A stretch of 64,000 bases of DNA from Gemmatimonadota bacterium (GTDB lineage Bacteria > Gemmatimonadota > Gemmatimonadetes > Palauibacterales > KS3-K002). The position numbers were made by a program, and so were the translations under genes. The notes beneath the pieces are model-generated. The model made no database searches and had not been told where the DNA came from. It saw only the letters and a program-made list of their open reading frames with translations. Below are positions 52,672-61,034 of this stretch, in pieces (positions within the stretch are counted from its first letter, which is position 1; every line of letters starts with the position of its first letter). The stretch spans positions 320,461 through 384,460 of the forward strand of contig CP070815.1 of assembly GCA_020344215.1 (NCBI GenBank), given 5' to 3'.

Positions 52672-53061
52672 CTATGGCGTTCTGTAACGCAACAGCGTCT
52701 CGTACTGCGACCGCAGAGCCATCATAATGCTCTCCAGCGATGCCTGCAGCTCGCTGAAGTCCAGGTCCGCTAGCTGCAGGGTGTCGGTCAGCACGATCTC
52801 GTTCTCATCAAGGCCGTAGGCCCCGTGCACCATATCGTTGGCGTTCAACTCGAGAAGCTCGCGGAATAGCCCGTTCCGCAACTCCTCATCTTCCGGCGCA
52901 TCCATGACCTCAACCCGCACCAGCAGCAAGGGAGGCGTGTACGTCACGAACACCGGCGCTGCCTCCAGGCCGTCTCCGATGACCCAGAGCCCCTCTTCGA
53001 TCTCCTGGAAGGGCATTCCCATCCGGAGTAGGTAGCCTTCTACATCCTCGCGCGTGACCAT
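52672..53061 (-). CDS. YbjN/T3SS-chaperone-like protein
   Basis: A 129-residue acidic soluble protein with an alpha/beta order typical of the YbjN or CesT fold: EDVEGYLLRMGMPFQEIEEG, LLLVRVEVMDAPEDEELRNG and LLELNANDMVHGAYGLDENE. Such proteins are regulators or chaperones of uncertain function. It sits 10 bp before pspA on the same strand. It could bind PspA or a membrane partner, but this rests on neighbourhood only. Confidence 0.7.
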   Translation of the reverse strand: MVTREDVEGYLLRMGMPFQEIEEGLWVIGDGLEAAPVFVTYTPPLLLVRVEVMDAPEDEELRNGLFRELLELNANDMVHGAYGLDENEIVLTDTLQLADLDFSELQASLESIMMALRSQYETLLRYRTP

Positions 53062-53073
53062 CCCGATCTCCGC

Positions 53074-53376
53074 CTAGGTTCGCGTGTCAGAGTCTTCCGC
53101 CTCGCCAGGACCCAGTCTCATGTGTCCGGGCTCTGACAGCAGCTGCGTCAGGAAGGTCTGCTCCTCGACCACCCGCTCAACCCGGTCGCGCAGCTCCTCC
53201 ACGTCGTGCCGCAGCTTGTCAAGCTCGCCCCGAGAGACCGCCCCCTCGGACGCCTTGGGCGGCACCAGATTACTCACCGCGTCACCCAGTGCCTTTCCCA
53301 GCGGCGAATCGACCAGAACGATCTTCGCCAGAATCGCCAGAAAGAACAGCGCCACGAGGTACGCCACAGTCATCAT
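53074..53376 (-). CDS. Small membrane protein with coiled coil, PspB-like style
   Basis: A 100-residue protein with one N-terminal TM (AYLVALFFLAILAKIVLV), then a helix-rich cytoplasmic part (GELDKLRHDVEELRDRVERV) and an acidic tail. Topology resembles PspB, which has a short TM and a coiled coil, but sequence identity is not evident. It lies 12 bp before the YbjN-like gene. Its role is probably in the PspA membrane-stress module (inference). Confidence 0.65.
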   Translation of the reverse strand: MMTVAYLVALFFLAILAKIVLVDSPLGKALGDAVSNLVPPKASEGAVSRGELDKLRHDVEELRDRVERVVEEQTFLTQLLSEPGHMRLGPGEAEDSDTRT

Positions 53377-53490
53377 CCCAAACTACGACCCCGGGAAGCC
53401 GCCAGTTTCTACTCCAGTAGACCACCGCCCGTCCGGGCGGCCCTACATAACCATTGGGAAATATCGGTGTGCTGCGCCAGATTAGCTAGG

Positions 53491-54012
53491 TCAGGACGCC
53501 CGCTCGCGGCGAGCGCTCTGCAGCATTAGCGAGAGTTGCGCGTGAAGGGCCTCACCCTTGTCCTTCGCATGGCTCCACTTCTTCCGCTCCGCCAGCGTCC
53601 GGACCTCCTGAAGCCCCTCCTCGAGAATCTCCACCATCCCCGCCTGCTGGGCCACGACCTCGTCGTGCTCAGCCGCCTTCCGGAGCTCCCCCAGCATGCG
53701 CCCCGACTCCTCCAGAAGCACCTCTACACGAGAGCGCAGCTCCTTCTCTGAGGGCCTGCGCTTCTCGGACGGCGCCACTTCCTCCGCAGGCTTCGGCTCC
53801 GACACCGCCGCCTCCGCCTCGCGCGCTGCCTCCACCCGGGCGCGAAGTCCCGGAATCTCAGCTGTCTCCTCAACCTCACCCTGCGGCGTACTCTCCACCG
53901 GCGCTGCCGCCCGAGATTCCGAGGTCGTAACCACCCCGCGTCGACGCATGAGCAGGAAGGCGGCGATTATGGCCACCGCCACCACACCCACAGCGATCCA
54001 GACTACGCCCAA
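53491..54012 (-). CDS. Small membrane protein with long coiled coil
   Basis: A 173-residue protein with an N-terminal TM (VWIAVGVVAVAIIAAFLLM), an Ala/Glu/Pro linker and a C-terminal coiled coil (SRVEVLLEESGRMLGELRKA). I do not recognise the family. The TTG start has AGGAGG five nt upstream, which is strong. A perfect GC hairpin (CCGCCC-GTCC-GGGCGG, 53425-53440) lies between its stop and the next gene. It is in the same-strand row with pspA. Confidence 0.65.
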   Translation of the reverse strand: MGVVWIAVGVVAVAIIAAFLLMRRRGVVTTSESRAAAPVESTPQGEVEETAEIPGLRARVEAAREAEAAVSEPKPAEEVAPSEKRRPSEKELRSRVEVLLEESGRMLGELRKAAEHDEVVAQQAGMVEILEEGLQEVRTLAERKKWSHAKDKGEALHAQLSLMLQSARRERAS

Positions 54013-54045
54013 GATCCCTCCTGAGAGATCATCGGGAACACGGAT

Positions 54046-54237
54046 TCAGAAGGGGAGTCGGTCGGTGAAGAACAGGACCAGATAGGCCATCCCCCACACG
54101 ATAAGGAAGGTATAGGCGCCCAGCAGCCATGCCTTTGCACCTTTTCGCTTCGCTTCGATCGCTGCCACGCTGCCAGTCCGGGGGGCCGGGTCAGAGCTGG
54201 CGTCGGCCTTGTTTCTGTTAACTGGCTTACTGAACAT
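54046..54237 (-). CDS. Single-TM small protein of unknown function
   Basis: A 63-residue protein: a polar N-terminal half (about 30 residues) followed by a TM (WLLGAYTFLIVWGMAYLVLF) and a very short tail. The ATG has GGAG a few nt upstream. It might be a subunit-like or assembly-type small membrane protein; no family recognised. Confidence 0.55.
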   Translation of the reverse strand: MFSKPVNRNKADASSDPAPRTGSVAAIEAKRKGAKAWLLGAYTFLIVWGMAYLVLFFTDRLPF

Positions 54238-54386
54238 CGTCTCCAGGACAATTCCGGTGATGTAGACGCCAGCCCCGTCACCACACCACAGTCCAGCCCC
54301 ACGCCGGCAGTTCCCTCACCCTCGCGATCAAGTCCTTGATTCTTTCGCTGAAAGGGACCCTAAGCTACGGGCGGTACTTTATGGTG

Positions 54387-54707
54387 TCAAGAGATCGGCC
54401 GGCCTTTCTCAGCGGCTCTTTCCGCGGCGTCGAGTCGGGCGGCAAGCTTGCCGACCAGCCCTTTGTAGGCAAGGATAGTCCGCGCGTAGCCGACCCGTTC
54501 CCAGGTGGTGACGAGGATGTAGGCCACGGCCAGGAACAGCAAGAACTGCCATGATTGGAGGAGGGGAGCGGTGACGATGAGGGCCGCGGACAGCAGCAGG
54601 CCGCTGATCACAACCATGCGGACTCTTCGCCGGGTGACCCCAACGTCCGAGCTTCGCTCGAGGAGCATTCTTTCCCCTACGGTCAACCTCAGCTTCGTCT
54701 CGTCCAT
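54387..54707 (-). CDS. Two-TM small membrane protein of unknown function
   Basis: A 106-residue protein: a basic N-terminal stretch (TRRRVRMVVI), two adjacent TM helices (SGLLLSAALIVTAPLLQ and FLLFLAVAYILVTTW) and a helical cytoplasmic tail (VGKLAARLDAAERAAEKG). ATG 54707 was chosen for AAGGG about 8 nt upstream; ATG 54722 has no ribosome site. Family unknown; it lies between small membrane genes upstream of pspA. Confidence 0.6.
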   Translation of the reverse strand: MDETKLRLTVGERMLLERSSDVGVTRRRVRMVVISGLLLSAALIVTAPLLQSWQFLLFLAVAYILVTTWERVGYARTILAYKGLVGKLAARLDAAERAAEKGRPIS

Positions 54708-54790
54708 CTGGCGACCCTTCATGGTGGCACGCCGGCCGGGCTAGCCGGCGGCGGCGACAAACCCAGCCAGCCGATCCAGCGTGGCCCGGG

Positions 54791-54970
54791 CTAGCCCCTC
54801 TGACGCTCGGCCAGCTGCGAGAGTCGGAGCAGGAGCATTACGGCCGTCGTCAGCAGGACGCCGGTACCCGCGTAGAAGACAGTCTGCCCCGTGTCAGTGC
54901 CGATGAAGAACAGGGCAACCACATAGAACCCGAGACCGATCACGAATAGAGCATAGCAAAGGCGTAGCAT
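54791..54970 (-). CDS. Two-TM small membrane protein (59 residues)
   Basis: A very small protein of two hydrophobic helices (ALFVIGLGFYVVALFFIG and TVFYAGTGVLLTTAVMLLL) with a charged end. ATG 54970 has AGGAGG six nt upstream, so it is likely translated. It lies 29 bp after the DinB gene on the same strand. Family unknown. Confidence 0.6.
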   Translation of the reverse strand: MLRLCYALFVIGLGFYVVALFFIGTDTGQTVFYAGTGVLLTTAVMLLLRLSQLAERQRG

Positions 54971-54999
54971 GACTGCCTCCTTTCGCCGGGATCGCTGAA

Positions 55000-55515
55000 T
55001 CAAGAGGATGCTCGGATATTGCGGGTGAGCGCCGGTTCGATCCCCATGAGTCGTTCGTAGAGCGCTAGCTGGCCCCTGTGGTACATCTCCTGGGCAATGC
55101 CGTGGTGGAGCCAGGCCAACCGGGTCCCCTGCTCACCGTCGAAGCGCGTGATGAGCTGGAGCATGTGTAGCTCCCCCGCCTCGTGGAACCTCCGCTCGCC
55201 ATCCTGGATCGATGCCTCGAGGAGCCCGAGCAACTCAACTTTGGCGGTCGCATCCCTTACGTGTGCGGCATAGAGACCGAGCAACTCGGGCCAGGGCGCG
55301 CGCCGGAAGTCGGTGTCGGTCCGCGTCAGCTCTCCGGTCATCATTAGCGCGACTTCCAGTATGTGCTGGATCAGCTCAGTTACGCTCTTCACCTCCGCCG
55401 CGGGCCGGAAGTCGAAGCGATCCGCCGGGATGTTCTCCACCTCCTCGATGAGGCCCCGGCGCACGTCACGCCAACTCTCGAGCGCTTCCTCAAGCAAGGA
55501 CGTCACGAGTGCCAT
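55000..55515 (-). CDS. DinB-like four-helix-bundle protein
   Basis: A 171-residue DinB/YfiT-type protein. The metal-binding His positions are seen in ELIQHILEVALMMT and WLHHGIAQEMYHRGQL (H-x3-H-like pattern). The family includes thiol-dependent transferases and stress proteins; substrate unknown. It sits between the small membrane protein genes and the CDP-alcohol phosphatidyltransferase gene. Good ribosome site AGGAG about 5-8 nt before ATG 55515. Confidence 0.88.
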   Translation of the reverse strand: MALVTSLLEEALESWRDVRRGLIEEVENIPADRFDFRPAAEVKSVTELIQHILEVALMMTGELTRTDTDFRRAPWPELLGLYAAHVRDATAKVELLGLLEASIQDGERRFHEAGELHMLQLITRFDGEQGTRLAWLHHGIAQEMYHRGQLALYERLMGIEPALTRNIRASS

Positions 55516-55572
55516 CGCGTTCTCCTCCCTAAACCGGCGAGTAGACCCAGGTCACCGCTCCTCCACTCATGT

Positions 55573-56286
55573 TCATCCAGATCGATCACCGCCAATGGGC
55601 GCTGACTCCCTCACCACGTTGGGCGGCTCAAGTTTCGCCAGGTCGGCCAGGTTTCTCGCAATACGACGCAGTAGCACCAACAGCATCGCGGTGACGCCGA
55701 CGAGGGCGATAAAATCGAGCGTGCCGAAAGGTACGTTGCGAAGCTCTATTACCGGCTCGAACCCCAGTGCCAACGCGCTCCCCGCCACGATCAGGATCAC
55801 CCGCGCTTCCGTGGGCCCGATGTAGTCGTAACCGAACTGGAAGGTGCCGAGAACGTAGGTTTCCAGATAGACATTGATCGACATCAGGTAGTAGGCGATG
55901 AGCATCATCAGTGCAACCGAGAGCAGCAGGTAGGGCGAGAAGCCGAGCCCTAGGCAAACGAAAGCGACGCAGAACATGTCGACGGTGTGGTCCAGGTAGT
56001 AGCCGTAGCGCGGTCGCTCGATGCGCCTGACCCTGGCCAGCGTCCCGTCCAGACTGTCGCCGATCCAGTTCACCACCCACAACAGGTTCGCCGCCCACAG
56101 GTAATTGGCGCTGCGGCCGGACAAGGCGTAGCAGAGACCGATGGCGGCCGCCGAGACGGCGCCGAGCGCGGTCATATGATCCGGCATTACCCGCCGAGGC
56201 AGCACTGCTGCCATTCGCGGGAGGACGTACGCCTCGAAGGGGCGCAGCAGGTACTTTGGCTCACGACGATGCTCAGCGTCCGACAT
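55573..56286 (-). CDS. CDP-alcohol phosphatidyltransferase family membrane protein
   Basis: A phospholipid headgroup transferase of 237 residues with about six TMs. The active-site signature is complete: [12 protein letters not shown] with the downstream GYYLDHTVD, matching DGxxAR-x8-G-x3-D-x3-D. The alcohol acceptor cannot be deduced. It overlaps the uvrA end by 14 bp, so it is probably cotranscribed. The metal-binding aspartates are all present, so it should be active. Confidence 0.92.
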   Translation of the reverse strand: MSDAEHRREPKYLLRPFEAYVLPRMAAVLPRRVMPDHMTALGAVSAAAIGLCYALSGRSANYLWAANLLWVVNWIGDSLDGTLARVRRIERPRYGYYLDHTVDMFCVAFVCLGLGFSPYLLLSVALMMLIAYYLMSINVYLETYVLGTFQFGYDYIGPTEARVILIVAGSALALGFEPVIELRNVPFGTLDFIALVGVTAMLLVLLRRIARNLADLAKLEPPNVVRESAPIGGDRSG

Positions 56287-59104
56287 GCTCGGCCTCCCGT
56301 CGCTTCTCTCTCCTGCGATTCAGCAGCGGCTTGAGGAACCGACCCGTGAGGCTGTCTTTGACGCGCGCAACCTCCTCCGGCGTTCCTGCCGCCACGACTT
56401 CCCCACCCCCATCACCGCCCTCCGGCCCCAAGTCGATGATCCAGTCGGCTGTCTTGATGACGTCCAGCTGGTGCTCGATGACCACCACGGTGTTGGCGCG
56501 ATCGACCAGCTGGTGCAGCACATCAAGCAGCAGGCGGATGTCCTCGAAATGGAGGCCGGTGGTAGGCTCATCCAGGATGTAGAGCGTGCGGCCCGTCTGC
56601 ACCTTGGAGAGCTCGGTGGCAAGCTTGACGCGCTGGGCTTCGCCGCCCGAGAGTGTGGTCGAGCTCTGACCCAGCGTGATGTACCCAAGACCGACGTCGC
56701 GCAGCGTCTGCAGCTTGCGCCGCACGGTCGGAATCGGCTGGAAGAACTCCAGCGCCTCGTCCACCGTCATCGCCAGCACATCGGCGATGCTCTTGCCCTT
56801 GTAGAAGACCTCGAGCGTCTCACGATTGTAGCGTCTGCCGCGACACGCCTCACATGGTACGTACACGTCGGGCAGGAAGTGCATTTCGATCTTCACCAGA
56901 CCGTCGCCCTGGCACGCCTCACAGCGGCCGCCTTTCACGTTGAAGCTGAAGCGGCCCGGCTGGTAGCCGCGAATGCGGGACTCCGGCAGCTGGGCGAACA
57001 ACTGCCGGATCGGTGTGAAGACGCCCGTGTAGGTCGCCGGATTGGAGCGGGGGGTTCTGCCGATTGGCGACTGGTCGACATCGATCACCTTGTCGATGTA
57101 CTCGAGCCCCTCGAACCCACTGTGCTCTCCCGCAACGAGGCGCGAGCGGTAGAGGCGTCGCGCCAACTCGCGGTAGAGGATCTCCTCGACGAGCGTCGAC
57201 TTCCCCGAACCCGACACACCGGTGACACAGATGAAGCGGCCGATCGGGAACTCCACGTCGATGCTCTTGAGGTTGTACTGGCGGGCGCCGCGCACGATGA
57301 GCCGTTCACCGGTTCCCGGCCGCCGCACTTTCGGCACATCGATCCTGCGCTCGCCTCGCAGGTAGGCACCAGTAAGCGACTCCTGGCAGGCCAGCACATC
57401 GTCCAGCGTTCCTTCGACCACTACGTGACCGCCACTACGCCCGGCGCCGGGCCCCAAGTCGACGACATGATCGGCACGTCGGATCGTCGCCTCGTCATGC
57501 TCCACCACGATCACCGTGTTGCCGAGGTCGCGGAGCGACTCGAGGGTACTCAGCAGCCGCGCGTTGTCACGATGGTGCAGCCCGATCGACGGTTCGTCGA
57601 GGATGTAGAGCACGCCCACCAGCCTCGAGCCGATCTGTGTGGCCAGCCGTATCCGTTGGGCTTCGCCGCCGGACAAGCTCTCGGCGCTGCGGCCCAGCGT
57701 CAGGTAGGATACGCCGACATCGTCGAGGAACTGCAGACGCTCAAGGATCTGCTTCAGGATCGGCCCGGCCACCGCCTCGTCGAAGTATGACTCGCGGCCC
57801 ACGAAGAATTCACGCACCCGACCCGCGGTCATGCCGACGACCTGACCAATCGACCGACCCTCAAAGGTGACCGCCAGCGCCTCCCTGCGCAGCCGGGCCC
57901 CGCCGCAGTCGGTACACACGGCGTCCGACATGAACTCGGCAAACCGAGCGCGGAGCCGGTCGCTCGCCGTCTCGTGGTAGCGCCGCTCCAACCGCGCCAC
58001 CGCACCTTCCCAGCCGAGGTCCTCCGACCCGAACAGGATTTCCTGCCGCATGGTTTCGGGCAGATCGGCCCACGGCGTGTTCGAGTGGGTCCCGTGCCTA
58101 CGTGCCAGCGGATCGATCACACGCTTGCGCAAGAACCCGATCGGCGAGCCCCAGGGGATGAGAACGCCCTCGAGCAGCGAGAGGCGACCGTCGGCGAGCA
58201 TGAGATCGGGGTTGGCTACCTTCCGCACCCCCAGTCCACCGCACGCCTGACACGCGCCGTAGGGCGAGTTGAATGAAAACTGCCGCGGCTCGAGCTCCGG
58301 CAGGTTAATACCGCAGTCGGGGCAGGCGTACCGCTCGCTGAAGAGATGGCTCTGCGGGTCCCCACCGTTGGCGTAGCGGTCGACTTGCACCACCCCATCG
58401 GCGGTGCGGAGCGCCACCTCGATCGAGTCTGTGATTCGCGCCCGGTCGCCGGCACGCACGCTCAGTCGATCCACAACGATCGCGATGTCGTGGTTCACGC
58501 GGCGGTTAAGCTTTGGCGGATCGTTCAGATCATACGTCTGCCCGTCGACGCGGACACGCACGAAGCCGTCCTTGCGCGCCCGCTCGAAGAGGTCCTTGAA
58601 CTCGCCTTTCCGCCCCCTCACCAGCGGGGCCAGCACTTCGATGCGCGTCCTCTCCGGCCAGCCGAGCACGGTGTCTGCTACCTGCCCGGGCGTCTGCCGG
58701 CGCACCGGCTTCCCGCAAGAGGGGCAGTGGGGCGTACCGCAGCGTGCCCACAGCAGGCGCAGATAGTCGTAGATCTCGGTGATCGTGCCGACGGTGGATC
58801 GCGGGTTCCGCCCAGCCGTCTTCTGTTCGATGGAGATCGCAGGTGAGAGACCTTCGATCGAATCGACGTCGGGCTTCTCCATCAGCCCCAAGAACTGTCG
58901 AGCGTAGGCGGAGAGCGACTCGACGTAGCGGCGCTGCCCCTCCGCGTAGATCGTGTCGAAGGCGAGGCTCGACTTGCCGGATCCCGAGAGCCCTGTGATG
59001 ATCGTGAGCTCGTTCCGAGGGATGCGGATATCGATGTCCTTAAGATTGTGCTCGCGCGCGCCGCGGACGACCAGGTACTCGCCGTGCATCGGGCCTACAC
59101 CCAC
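56273..59104 (-). CDS. uvrA: Excinuclease ABC subunit A (UvrA)
   Basis: The damage-recognition ATPase of nucleotide-excision repair. At 943 residues it matches E. coli UvrA. The first ATPase half has [14 protein letters not shown] and [17 protein letters not shown]; the second has [30 protein letters not shown] and [20 protein letters not shown]. Zinc modules are [13 protein letters not shown] with CQACGG, and [19 protein letters not shown] with CEACRG. GTG 59104 or ATG 59089 ([18 protein letters not shown]) may be the start. Mfd, its recruiter, is elsewhere in the window. Confidence 0.97.
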   Translation of the reverse strand: MGVGPMHGEYLVVRGAREHNLKDIDIRIPRNELTIITGLSGSGKSSLAFDTIYAEGQRRYVESLSAYARQFLGLMEKPDVDSIEGLSPAISIEQKTAGRNPRSTVGTITEIYDYLRLLWARCGTPHCPSCGKPVRRQTPGQVADTVLGWPERTRIEVLAPLVRGRKGEFKDLFERARKDGFVRVRVDGQTYDLNDPPKLNRRVNHDIAIVVDRLSVRAGDRARITDSIEVALRTADGVVQVDRYANGGDPQSHLFSERYACPDCGINLPELEPRQFSFNSPYGACQACGGLGVRKVANPDLMLADGRLSLLEGVLIPWGSPIGFLRKRVIDPLARRHGTHSNTPWADLPETMRQEILFGSEDLGWEGAVARLERRYHETASDRLRARFAEFMSDAVCTDCGGARLRREALAVTFEGRSIGQVVGMTAGRVREFFVGRESYFDEAVAGPILKQILERLQFLDDVGVSYLTLGRSAESLSGGEAQRIRLATQIGSRLVGVLYILDEPSIGLHHRDNARLLSTLESLRDLGNTVIVVEHDEATIRRADHVVDLGPGAGRSGGHVVVEGTLDDVLACQESLTGAYLRGERRIDVPKVRRPGTGERLIVRGARQYNLKSIDVEFPIGRFICVTGVSGSGKSTLVEEILYRELARRLYRSRLVAGEHSGFEGLEYIDKVIDVDQSPIGRTPRSNPATYTGVFTPIRQLFAQLPESRIRGYQPGRFSFNVKGGRCEACQGDGLVKIEMHFLPDVYVPCEACRGRRYNRETLEVFYKGKSIADVLAMTVDEALEFFQPIPTVRRKLQTLRDVGLGYITLGQSSTTLSGGEAQRVKLATELSKVQTGRTLYILDEPTTGLHFEDIRLLLDVLHQLVDRANTVVVIEHQLDVIKTADWIIDLGPEGGDGGGEVVAAGTPEEVARVKDSLTGRFLKPLLNRRREKRREAEHVGR

Positions 59105-59110
59105 GTCTCT

Positions 59111-60022
59111 CTAGCCGGCAGGGACAACAACGTTCAGCGCTCTCGGACGTACGGTAGCGGTGAACGGAGTCGTCGTCCCCTGCCGCTCGCCGTCGATCTG
59201 CACGGGCAGCGGCGGATCTGCCTCGACAACCACCTCGCGCCCTCGGTAGTAGCGCAGCCGCCGGCTACGCCGGTAGCGCCGGGTGACGATCGAAGCCATC
59301 GCCGAGAGGAAGTCGAGGGTCGTTTCGACGGCGAAAACGCAAACGTCCAGGAGGCCATCATCGGGCCGGCCGTCCGGCACGAGGTCCACGGGCCGCGGCA
59401 ACAACGGCGCCGTCAAACCCGACATGTTGGCCACTTCGACTCCGATACCCCTGCAGGTGTCTTGCTCGCCGTCCACGGTGATACGCAGTGTAGACGGGCT
59501 GGGCGCAAACGCTGCCGCTGTGGCTGCGTGCACGTAGGCCAGGTAGCCGAGACGCTTCTTGAGCTCCGACCGCGGTCGCACGACCTCGGCGTCGTACCCC
59601 GCGCCGGCGATGACGGTGAACGGCCGACCGTCGATCATGCCGACGTCGATCTTCCGGACGCTTCCCTTCAGCGCCACGTCGAGCGAGCCGCTGAGACTTT
59701 TCGGAACACCAAGGTTCGCCGCCAGCTGGTTACCGGTGCCGACGGGGAGAAGCGCGAGCACGGCATCGGAACCGACCAGCGCCGACGCGACTTCGAGTAC
59801 GGTGCCGTCACCTCCGGCGACGAGGACGCGACCGTAACCGTCAGCCACCGCCGCCGCGGCAAGCTCCTGCGCGTGCCCGGGCGCCTCGGTGCGTGAGTAT
59901 GCGTAGGGGATTTTGCGGGCATCAAGCGCCGCCTCGACCTGCCGGCGCAATTGCTCGGCACGCCTCGGCCCCGCCGCCGGATTGTGGATGATGAAGAGCT
60001 CCCGCCTCACAGATCCGCTCAT
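59111..60022 (-). CDS. Diacylglycerol kinase-like (DagK/YegS/LcbK) lipid kinase
   Basis: A 303-residue lipid kinase. IIHNPAAGPRRAEQLRR and VLVAGGDGTVLEVASAL (GGDGT nucleotide loop) are signature motifs, with LPVGTGNQLAANLGVPKS the second block. Diacylglycerol is the usual substrate, giving phosphatidic acid. ATG 60022 was chosen because the family sequence starts there. It is 7 bp before the uvrA start codon and 7 bp after the htpX stop, so the three genes form a tight row. Confidence 0.9.
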   Translation of the reverse strand: MSGSVRRELFIIHNPAAGPRRAEQLRRQVEAALDARKIPYAYSRTEAPGHAQELAAAAVADGYGRVLVAGGDGTVLEVASALVGSDAVLALLPVGTGNQLAANLGVPKSLSGSLDVALKGSVRKIDVGMIDGRPFTVIAGAGYDAEVVRPRSELKKRLGYLAYVHAATAAAFAPSPSTLRITVDGEQDTCRGIGVEVANMSGLTAPLLPRPVDLVPDGRPDDGLLDVCVFAVETTLDFLSAMASIVTRRYRRSRRLRYYRGREVVVEADPPLPVQIDGERQGTTTPFTATVRPRALNVVVPAG

Positions 60023-60029
60023 CGGCCCG

Positions 60030-60857
60030 CTAGGCGAAGCCGCGCCCGAGCTCCTCCAAGCGCGCAACGCGTTCCTCTACCGGAGGGTGCGTCCTGAACA
60101 GACGAGTGAGCCCGCTCCTACGCAGCGGGTTGACGATGCAAACATGTGCCGCCGACGGGCTCACGTTCATAGGGATTCGGCGTGCCGTCTCCTCAAGTCT
60201 CAACAGCGCCTGCGCCAGACCGCGCGGCGTCCCCGCGATCTCGGCACCGACACGATCGGCGCGGAACTCCATCTGTCGGCTGATCGCCATCTGCACGAGG
60301 AATGCAGCGAGCGGCGCCAGAATGAGCATGGCCAAGCTGGCCGCCGCGTTTCGATCACGGCCACCGAAGAAGAAGGCGAAGCGGGCCAGAATCATCACCG
60401 CACCGGCCATCGTGGCAGCCACCGTGTTAGTAAGCATGTCGCGGTTCCTGATGTGCGCCAGCTCGTGTGCCGTCACCCCCTCCAGCTCCTCACGACCCAA
60501 CGACCCCAGAATGCCCTCGGTGAAGCAGACCACGGCACGCTGCGGGTTACGCCCGGTGGCGAACGCGTTGGGCTGCTCGCTGGGTGCGATGGCGACCTTG
60601 GGCATCGGTAGCCCGGCCCGCTGCCGCAAACGGTCGACCATCTCGTAGAGCGCCGGATGATCCTGCGGCCCGATCACCCGCGCCCGGTACATCCGCAGGA
60701 CGGCCGAGTCGCTGAACCAGTACATCGCGAAGTTGAACAGCCCGACCAGTATCAGGGCCGGTACGAGCGCATCGGAGCCGCCCGCCGAGTAGGCGATAGC
60801 CAGAACCAGGGCGGTCAGCGCCGCCATCAGCCCGAAGATCTTGACGTAGTTACTCAT
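60030..60857 (-). CDS. htpX: HtpX-like M48 zinc metallopeptidase
   Basis: An inner-membrane quality-control protease of 275 residues. TMs lie at the N-terminus (FGLMAALTALVLAIAYSAG and ALVPALILVGLFNFAMYW) and around VAATMAGAVMILARFAFFFG and AMLILAPLAAFLVQMAI. The zinc motif is VTAHELAHIRNRDMLTNT (HExxH), with MEFRADRVGAE (third ligand Glu). ATG 60857 with GAGAGGAGC upstream was chosen. It is usually stress-induced, consistent with the envelope themes. Confidence 0.93.
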   Translation of the reverse strand: MSNYVKIFGLMAALTALVLAIAYSAGGSDALVPALILVGLFNFAMYWFSDSAVLRMYRARVIGPQDHPALYEMVDRLRQRAGLPMPKVAIAPSEQPNAFATGRNPQRAVVCFTEGILGSLGREELEGVTAHELAHIRNRDMLTNTVAATMAGAVMILARFAFFFGGRDRNAAASLAMLILAPLAAFLVQMAISRQMEFRADRVGAEIAGTPRGLAQALLRLEETARRIPMNVSPSAAHVCIVNPLRRSGLTRLFRTHPPVEERVARLEELGRGFA

Positions 60858-61034
60858 GCTCCTCTCCCAGACAGACTTCGGCCGCCTGCCCTGGCGGTCA
60901 ATCACCTCGTGTTGGACCTAGAATACTACACCCGAGCGAGGCGGCGTTCCAGCTACCACCAGCAGGCTGCCGAAGAACGCCGGAGCCGCCTTGCACGGGA
61001 GCGCCGCGGGACTCCTGCTTCTCTCGGCCGCCTG

